Below, piece by piece: positions 63,968-64,000 of a stretch of DNA of 64,000 bases (position 1 is its first letter; the number at the start of each line of letters is the position of its first letter). Origin of the DNA: CAYNEO01 sp964396245. Its GTDB lineage: Bacteria > Zixibacteria > MSB-5A5 > GN15 > FEB-12. Position numbers and translations under genes: made by a program. The notes under the pieces were generated by a model, which saw only the letters and a list, made by a program, of their open reading frames with translations, had not been told where the DNA came from and did not search any database. The stretch spans positions 4,023 through 68,022 of the forward strand of contig CAYNEO010000016.1 in the NCBI GenBank assembly GCA_964396245.1. The letters run 5' to 3'.

Positions 63968-64000
63968 ATATCATGTTGTGCTGGATTCTGGCCTGGTGCC

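Noticed and set aside
1..64000. CRISPR arrays, transposases, phage genes, rRNA
   Set aside because: I looked for regularly spaced repeats, transposase or integrase motifs and rRNA sequences and saw none.

Overview
The window is a gene-dense stretch of a GC-rich, Gram-negative bacterial chromosome. It encodes an outer-membrane porin, an OmpA/Pal-like lipoprotein, several Sec/Tat exported proteins and a bifunctional penicillin-binding protein. Tricorn protease, paired DUF3857/transglutaminase proteins, an Ig-like lipoprotein and a long rimP-nusA-infB-rbfA-nrnA-truB-ribF-rpsO-pnp operon together suggest an uncultured lineage of the FCB group (a Zixibacteria-like organism is my guess). That placement is an inference from gene content, not a measurement.

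Layout. 1-831: truncated EamA transporter. 1160-8417: two exported DUF3857/transglutaminase-like proteins (the first has lost its catalytic residues) and tricorn protease. 8681-17303: a lone ECF-type sigma factor and housekeeping genes (zwf, tex, a DEAD-box helicase, a DMT transporter, a flavin reductase, rsgA). 17304-18209: an unusually long gap that carries promoter, Shine-Dalgarno and terminator signals around two tiny cysteine-containing reading frames. 18210-28855: a sulfur and electron-transport island. 28958-36819: tRNA-Leu, PBP1A, tyrS, a TPR lipoprotein, an Ig-like lipoprotein and an OmpA-family lipoprotein. 36928-39844: a sugar ABC importer without its ATPase. 39950-42935: an operon of four membrane proteins of unknown function plus a 41-residue zinc ribbon. 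43080-47084: DUF72, a NatAB-like ABC exporter and a D,D-peptidase. 47312-63774: leuS, a deacetylase, an M16 peptidase, pnp through rimP, and proS.

The most interesting region is 18210-28855. It encodes a TsdA-like diheme thiosulfate dehydrogenase, two cytochrome-bd-superfamily membrane proteins carrying c-type haem domains, an exported beta-propeller protein of the PQQ-like fold that also contains tetrathionate hydrolase, a porin, an orphan solute-binding protein, a fused DoxD-DoxA thiosulfate:quinone oxidoreductase, a DUF302 protein and a Tat-exported C_GCAxxG_C_C cytochrome. Read together, these could form a self-contained S4-intermediate pathway: thiosulfate to tetrathionate, tetrathionate hydrolysis, and electrons to a haem-c-bearing bd-like terminal reductase. 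Such gene sets are best known from acidophilic sulfur oxidisers.

Several sigma-70-type promoters are readable. One, before PBP1A, places the start of transcription on the A of the start codon, so that mRNA may be leaderless. The rimP-nusA operon has a near-consensus promoter followed at once by a stable leader hairpin.
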